Shown: positions 57,526 to 64,000 of the stretch, in pieces
Position numbering within the stretch: the first letter of the stretch is position 1
How the letters are laid out: every line of letters begins with the position of its first letter
NCBI GenBank assembly: GCA_022266195.1
Contig: WHVY01000001.1
Location: forward strand, 21,452,001-21,516,000
DNA from: Tetranychus cinnabarinus
Lineage: Eukaryota; Arthropoda; Arachnida; Trombidiformes; Tetranychidae
DNA: 64,000 nt
Reading direction: 5' to 3'
The notes under the pieces: generated by a model
The model's input: only the letters and a program-made list of their open reading frames with translations
What the model was told of the DNA's origin: nothing
Database searches by the model: none
Position numbers and translations under genes: made by a program

Positions 57526-58098
57526 TCAATAATCTTTCACTCTCAATGGGAACGAAGCACAACCCAAATTACGACGATCTTGATCATAAATGTTCACAAA
57601 GAGTTCAATGTTTGATGGCGATTTTTCTGATATCTTCAAACTTGGATGGATACATCTAATATCGTCTGCTCTTATTTTACATCTGTTATTGTGACAATTA
57701 GGAGGCTGTAAAGTATAAGTTGACAAGACTTTTGGATTACCATATTCATAACTGCGAGCTTCAAATTGAACCTGGAAATTGCTGACCGTTTCACCTGTAA
57801 AAAACAAACCATTAATAAGGAAAAATTATCGAATCTAAACAAAATTCTTACTTAGAATAATTTCCATTTCAAAATCAAGATCTGAATGTGAGTTAAAAGT
57901 ACATGGTTGTTGATGGCAGCCTAAGATGACGATACTACGAAAGATTGTGTCACTTCTCGGTCGACCTAAACAGAGAAACATTGAATTTACTTGATATTCT
58001 GAAATGTATTTCTTTCATTACTCACCACAATCATTGTATTTTACTTGGATTCCATGGGTAAGAACGAAAAAAGAGAGGAGAAAAATGAAATGAAACAT
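57526..58098 (-). CDS. ML-domain (MD-2/NPC2-like) secreted lipid-binding protein
   Basis: Exons 58098-58026, 57965-57852 and 57794-57526 (phase 1 at both introns) give 151 residues, the usual size for the family. Signal peptide MFHFIFLLSFFVLTHG. The mature protein has the ML pattern: YNDCG near the start, VILGCHQQPCTFNSHSDLDF (the C-x3-PC block), a central PPNCHNNRCKI pair, and a late NLGC before the final strand. ML proteins are beta sandwiches that bind sterols, fatty acids or other lipids. In mites, members include group 2 allergens and NPC2-like odorant or sterol carriers; which role applies here is unknown. A paralogue lies head-to-head at 58488. Confidence 0.85.
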
Positions 58099-58487
58099 GT
58101 TTGTTCAGATTCCAAAATTGGTTTGACAGTTGAACTAAGCTCTTGTTTTGTACTGACTGTAACATATTTCATCGTTTTGAAGATGTTGAATTAACCAGAT
58201 TTTCATTATGTTAATTAAGACAACAACTGGTAATCTCAATCTAAATCTAATGATATAATTTGAAGTGTATCTAGTGATAATTTAGGGTTAACACTCGATA
58301 GGTCATTAATCTGTGAATGTTGAGCCTCATAATAATTCAACAAATGGTTGGCATATTTAATTGAGATCAAAATGTGTAAACCCAATTTTGTAACAATAGC
58401 AATCTGATAAACCTAAAAGGACAAAAACATTTCTTGTTAGATTAATTTGCCAAACACACTCATAGAGATCAAATTGATTAATTTAAA

Positions 58488-59322
58488 ATGAACAGATCAA
58501 CTTTATTCTTTATACTCAATGGTTTTCTGGTTTTTGGGTTTGTCAGATCATTGACCATAAAAGACCTGCGACCATGTCCTAACACAGGTAAATTAAAATG
58601 ACTAACTTTACTAGAGTTGATATTGATTTATTTGTCTTTACTTTCAATTAGCTGCTCCATTATTAAATTCAGTGGTTTTAATCAACTGTACTTCGGAACC
58701 ATGTTTTTTTGGCAAAGTTAACGGACTCTCTTTTCAATTCATCCTTACCCCAGGCAAGTCTAACCAGAATGATGAAACCTGATGTAATGTTTCAGAATTT
58801 AAATCTCAGTCTTTAATTTTCTTCCCTTAATTTTTAGATCATCATGCTTCCTCTGTAAACCTTCAGTTGACTGCCGTCGATGGTTATGGTAACAATTATG
58901 ATATTGATACAGTTCAACGAACCAGTTGTGCTGATAGTTACTGTGAAATGGAAGCCAATGTTCCTCGGTGTTTTGCTGCTGGAGTCCGTCGTCGTTATGC
59001 ACCCGATAATGACCAAGCCGATTACTTTACCTTTCAAGCACGATTCACAGACTCAAAGGGCTATTGTGTTGCCTGCAGTCGATTTGTATTGAACACATTT
59101 ATCAGATACACCAGGGAAACTTATGATTATACAACAACAAGTAGACCTTATTATCCCAATCAGTTTACAACACATGGAACCATTTATGGACCGACCACAT
59201 CTCGTCCAATTTACACAACAAATAGACCTTATGGACTTCAACCAACCCAATCACCGTTCATTGGATCAGAAGCAATTAAACCAATTGGCTCATCATTTTC
59301 TTTTGACAAAAAAGAAAACTAA
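58488..59322 (+). CDS. Divergent ML-domain-like secreted protein with Thr/Pro/Tyr-rich tail
   Basis: Exons 58488-58587, 58652-58753 and 58838-59322 give 228 residues. The second intron starts with GC, not GT (CCAG|GCAAGT), a known minor donor class, and its use keeps the frame. Signal peptide MNRSTLFFILNGFLVFGFVR. The core follows the neighbour at 57526-58098: VLINCTSEPCFFGKVNGLSF matches its GCHQQPCTF block, RTSCADSYCEMEANVPRC matches PPNCHNNRCKI...RC, and DSKGYCVACSRFVL matches NLGCASFPL. Both introns fall at the same places and phases. Unlike the neighbour it has a C-terminal extension of about 65 residues (TTTSRPYYPNQFTTHGTIYG and onward) with repeated TTSRP/TTNRP motifs, a possible O-glycosylated tail. 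A carrier tethered to matrix or silk is one guess. Confidence 0.75.
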
Positions 59323-60636
59323 AAATCAGGTTTTTCCTCAAAAAATTAAAATGGCATTACAGTCTAGGAGATTGTACAGTTAAAAACAAATTGTACAACA
59401 CCTAGACAAATCATCAGCTAATTGGAAATTTAAAATAAAATTCTAGTTTCTCTCTTAAACTGGTTCATTTAATTTCTGTTAATGACCATGATTAGTTCAG
59501 TTTAACTTACTCCGTACAAGTTTCCAGTTTAGTTGAAATATTAATAAATAATTTAGCAACATTTTCATTATTCAAACCTAAGTCAGACATCAGGTTTGAA
59601 AATGAAGGATTGTAATTTTTTTACAGCCAATAAGTTATTGGTAATAACATATACTTGACAATCATATAAATCACTGATTAATTGATTAGTTGATAAATTT
59701 TCTTAGATTTATCTGTAATTTTTGCTTAATCAAACTTGTTTTCAAATAACAAGGGAAAATAACATAGGAAGTTAACAAGTTACGAACACAGTAAAACGTC
59801 ACAGTGATTAAATCGCGTTAATCAGTCTAACTCTTGCCAAACGAGATAGTCCTTCAGTTAATCGTAATAATCGTGAGTAATAATGATGTAATTGCTACAT
59901 AAAAAAATAAACTTCTTGAGGCTAGGCAAATGAAATCAAGGTTTGGATTACAACTAAAACCGGCCCAAACGTTAACTGCTGAAAGGTAAATTGAGATGAA
60001 GAGTTTGAAAAATAGAAGATGAGAATAAATGAAGATGCAAAAAAGGGAAGATGAAGAGAAAGGTAAAATCTCTTTGTCTTTCAATTTGAAAACCTTTGTA
60101 ATTGACCTTCAAAAACAAGTTCAAATGCACTTCTCAGTACTTAGCCTGTACCTAATGATTATAAGTCCAGTTTGACTGTTTTGTCTGACCAGTGCAGACA
60201 ACCTTGTTTTTTTTATACTATTGTTATAGTTGTCGATGTCAATGATTTGAAGCAACTTGGAGCAATTTTTTTAAGACAATTTGTAAAAAGAAAAAAAATT
60301 AACAGATTTAATTTAATTGTAAAAAAAGTTGCAGATAACGAGGTGGAATTTAACAAGCAAAATCATCATTAGCAAATTAAATAGGAAATTAAATTAAAAT
60401 TAAACAGAATCGATTCAGTCTTAAAACTACCCTTAAAAATACAAATACTGGTGTTCGGCTGTCAATCTTTCTCCTATGAAAAGTTTTCTCATTTTGTGCT
60501 TTGTTATTCGATTCGGAAGACTTTACCATGAAATCCTAAGATTTTAAGCAAGCTGATTACAGTTGTACCATTAGTACATTAGAGATCGACAAAGAAAAAA
60601 AAGTTAACTGATCAGTAGTTGGTGTATCATTGATAC
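59323..60636. other. Intergenic, no gene seen
   Basis: Convergent spacer between the ML-like gene and histidine ammonia-lyase. AT-rich; short frames at 59854-60084 and 60172-60372 have no support. Confidence 0.45.
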
Positions 60637-62698
60637 TCAAGCATATTGTATTTCAGCTTTCCGTCTTTTTGCTCGATGGTCCAAGGAAAATGATGATGTT
60701 GGGGAATCTGGTTTGTAATCAGAGAATCTTTCATCGTATTTATCTATGTATGGTTGAACTACTTCTAAAATTTTTCCACTGCGTAGTAACTCAATTGCAG
60801 CTTCAATATCTGGAGCCATGTACCTATCTTTATCCCAAGGTCTGAATTGGAAAAACAGCAAAAAAAAAGTGTTTACTACAAAATTACTAACAGATAATGT
60901 GTGATAAACTTACCGGACAACGTCTCTAACCAATGCGTAAACAGCTTCTAAGGGTTTTGTTGATTTAAGTGGTCTGAGAAACTCAATTGCTTGACAGGCA
61001 GCTAATAATTCAATAGCAATTACTCTTTCAACGTTTTCAACAACCGTTAGTGATTTTCGGGCTGCATAACCGCCCATGGAAACATGATCTTCAGTCCCAG
61101 CAGAGGTAGATAATGAATCTACTGACGCTGGGTGACATAACACCTTATTTTCCGAGACTGGTTTATTTGATAACGAGGGTGACAAAACACGATCCAAAAG
61201 ATGATAACAATGAGAATAAACATATAATATTAGTGATAAATTAGATTAAGATCATCTTACAAGATTGATTGTTAGATTAGTGAGGATTTCAATATCTTTA
61301 TGACACAATTCATATTTTCCGTTATAAGCAAGTAATTTTAGATCTCAATGATAAGTATTAGATCAACAAGGATAAGTTTGTAACATGTAATACATAATAA
61401 CATAATTCTTACCCAAAGCTGCGGCAGTACAATGAGCAATCATGAATCCAGAGTTCAACCCACCATTTTCAACCAAGAATGCTGGAAGTCCAGACAAAGC
61501 GGGATTAACTAACCGCTCGATACGCCTTTCAGACATTGAAGCTAATTCATGAATTCCTATTGCTAGATAGTCGAGAACCTTTGCAGGATACTCTCCATGA
61601 AAATTACCACCAGAAATGATTTCGGATCTTTCAGGAAAAACGAGAGGATTATCTGTTGCTGAATTCATCTCAGTTGTGATGACGTCCTTAACGAAAGAAA
61701 TGGTATCATGGACAATTCCATGAACTTGGGGGCAGCAACGAATAGTATAAGCATCTTGAACACGATCACAAAATCTATGAGATTCAGCAATTTCTGATGG
61801 ATGGACTTCTGAATGCAACAATGAACGCAATCGTCTAGCAACCATAATTTGACCCTTATGAGGACGAATTCGATGAACATCAACGTCAAAAGCACGAGAA
61901 GTACCTTTAAGGACTTCAAGAGATAAGGCAGCAACAATGTCAGCTTGTAGAGCAATATTGGATGCCATCTCGACGGCCTCAGCACCAAGAGAAGTTATCA
62001 ATTGAGTTCCATTAAGTAATGCTAAACCTTCTTTGGCTTTCAAACGAATCGGTCTAAGTCCATGTGACTCAAGGACATGGGCAGCGTCTGCCCAGCCAGT
62101 TTTTGGTGACCACATTTTACCCTCACCTAACATTCCAAGAGCTAAATGAGCAAGAGGGGCTAAATCACCGGATGCACCGACTGTTCCTTTTTCAGGAACC
62201 CATGAAAGACAGGAAGCATTAAATGCATCAATCAATTGTTGCAATGTTTCTAACGAGATACCCGAATGTCCTTTGGCCAACACATTGATTCTTAAAGCGA
62301 GGAGACGTCTAACTCTCTCAGGAGGAAGGGGATCACCCACTCCAGCGGCATGACTCCGCACAAGATTAACTTGTAATTGTTCTAAATTGTCTTTGGAGAT
62401 CACCAGGTTAGCGAATTTACCAAATCCAGTATTAACACCGTAAGCAACTTTGTTTTCATTCAAAATTGATTCCAAAAGTTCACGACCCTTTTGGACCTTT
62501 TTAGAAGCCTCAGGGGTTATCTGAATCGTCCAGTGACCAGAACCAATTTCGAGTAAATCACTAGTCGAAAGACTTTCGCCATCTAACAAAACTTCCAACT
62601 TCTATAATATGGGAAAACAAAGGAAAAATTGATGAGAAAAGAAGAATAACTGGACCTGTAAAATGATTAAATTCAACAACATGACAAAAACATACCAT
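60637..62698 (-). CDS. HAL: Histidine ammonia-lyase (histidase)
   Basis: Exons 62698-62696, 62601-61413, 61157-60914 and 60841-60637 give 546 residues. Exon 1 supplies only the ATG, immediately followed by a GTATGT donor. The protein converts L-histidine to urocanate and ammonia. Residues KGTVGASGDLAPLAHLALGM contain the A-S-G triad (about 144-146) that cyclises into the MIO cofactor. VAYGVNTGFGKF carries the catalytic Tyr, and NPLVF, SGGNFHGEYPA and SENKVLCHPASVDSLSTSAG are further family blocks. It matches the core enzyme, but the roughly 100-residue N-terminal extension of vertebrate HAL is absent, so it is nearer the bacterial HutH size. The arthropod-style introns show it is a resident nuclear gene. 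Confidence 0.94.
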
Positions 62699-64000
62699 TT
62701 TAAGAGAAGAATGAATAACGACGATCTAACAATCACACAATCACCTTAAATTAACCACTGATAAATCTTTCGTAATTCAGGTAGTTTTTAATAAACAAGA
62801 TGGCAGATGGCGCAATATTAACAAAGAATCCTTTCGCCATCTAGTGAGATTCGTTGTTAACAAAACTTGAATCATTAAATCATTTACTGTTACAGATTTT
62901 AAGTGCAATTTTTATCGATTGATTGATTGATTATTTCGTTATATTAAGCAGTTATTATCAGGCGAGTTCTTATGAAGAATTGATTTACAATTTTGAACTT
63001 AAATGTTGGAAAGTGTATCTTGTGATTGATTGTGATTGCTAACTGTAAATTATCTTCCAAGGAAGCAATAATTTAGCATTTGAAAATTAGTTAACCGGTT
63101 AATTTTAACTGTGTTTAAAGTAAAATCATCATCAACATTTCCTTTTGTTTCTAATAATGTAAATGAAAGTCTAATGCTAATCAGGATAAGTTAACGTGCA
63201 CCTGAAAATAATTAATGAAATAAATTGTAAGCTTTCAAAGGCTGAAGCGCTTTGATTAAATTAAGTTAACATCAAAATAAAAAAACTAATTTAAAATTTA
63301 AAAAAAAATCAAATTTTGCCTCTTCATTAGAAGTGCTATTCATGCTTAATCAAGATAAGCCAAAGCTTAGTGCAAAAATATTGGGAAAATTAATTTCAAT
63401 TATATAATAATTCACAACAATTAGACGGCTTTCAAATAATAACAATATTTAAGTGCAACTTTGCTAGAATTGTCTAAATTAAGATTTCTTTATCAACCAG
63501 TTAATCATCATATTCAAACAATTGAAAAATAGGTTCATAGATAATGTTTGCGTTTTTATGAACTGAATAATCTAAAATGAAAAACGAGATAAATAGCGAA
63601 TTGAGCTCAATCAATCTTCAGCTATGAGACTAAATTATGATCGAGTCCTCTTTTCATTTGACTGTTAAAATTGGTTAATATTAGCATAGTTTTGCTCGAA
63701 GCTTTGATTGAGACGAAACACTGTTAGGTGAAACTGTTTCACAGGTACTTCAAGCAGAGATTCATGATAATCTAAATGCTCATTTTAAGAGATTCGTTTT
63801 TATATCTTGATTGAATTTATTTATTCATTTTCATTGACCAAAGTTGACTCAAAAAGCTTGAAGCATTTCTGTACTTTACAGCTTTCCTGTTGATTGTGTC
63901 CAAGATGTGATGAAAATAGCCTTGGAATGTTGATTACAATGGTTTATGATTGAAAATTTTCATTTAATTTGGTGCCTTGTTGTAATTGTTGTAATCAATT
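62699..64000. other. Intergenic to window end
   Basis: The HAL promoter and 5' UTR lie just above 62700. GGCAGATGGCGCAAT at 62801-62815 and CGCCATCTAGTGAGA at 62836-62850 form a small inverted GATGGCG/CGCCATC pair that could be a regulatory palindrome. The rest is AT-rich and non-coding. Confidence 0.4.

Noticed and set aside
60637..62698. Histidase as a recent transfer from bacteria because of its short length
   Set aside because: It has three introns and animal-like sequence blocks; length alone is not evidence. A phylogeny would be needed.
1..64000. tRNA or rRNA genes
   Set aside because: I looked for A/B-box and GGTTCRA-type words on both strands and saw no convincing cloverleaf; no rRNA-like conserved stretch was seen.

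Overview
The window reads as nuclear DNA of a small arthropod, most likely a trombidiform mite related to spider mites. It is AT-rich, with compact genes, many introns under about 120 bp and mostly GT-AG splice sites. Protein relatedness is animal (Rictor, dynactin p50, DCP1, KNL1, bL21m, TRMT10C, histidine ammonia-lyase, ML-domain and F-box proteins). The species guess is inference. Exon models were built by hand from splice sites and reading phase, and each proposed coding sequence is a whole number of codons.

Layout. 1-10 kb: one small secreted-protein gene, then a transposon graveyard (two related TA-flanked 0.29-kb MITEs, a 0.19-kb TA-flanked MITE, a 0.5-kb element with long inverted ends and an 11-bp target duplication, a mariner remnant, a LINE-type endonuclease remnant, and a dispersed pyrimidine-rich repeat). 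10.3-14.9 kb: a 15-exon membrane protein with apple/PAN-like modules. 16-19 kb: two TATA-driven secreted low-complexity proteins. 20.2-25.2 kb: Rictor (mTORC2). 28-31.2 kb: dynactin subunit 2 and DCP1. 31.8-51.7 kb: a rearranged segmental-duplication zone. It holds two KNL1/Spc105 kinetochore genes, bL21m, one intact and two broken copies of TRMT10C (one a mosaic that includes a KNL1 piece), a piece of the dynactin gene, a single-pass membrane protein gene, and two 2-3-kb fold-back repeats built from roughly 0.6-kb units. 52.7-59.3 kb: a small secreted protein, an unrecognised ORF, an F-box gene and a head-to-head pair of ML-domain genes. 60.6-62.7 kb: histidine ammonia-lyase.

The genes do not form one pathway. 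The most notable point is the duplicated KNL1. Both copies keep the PP1-docking motif, one MELS motif and the C-terminal RWD-like region, but the central linker has diverged strongly, and one copy has gained a 12-bp minisatellite coding for a TPQQ repeat. The same locus has thrown off chimeric gene fragments next to fold-back elements, which suggests an active rearrangement site.
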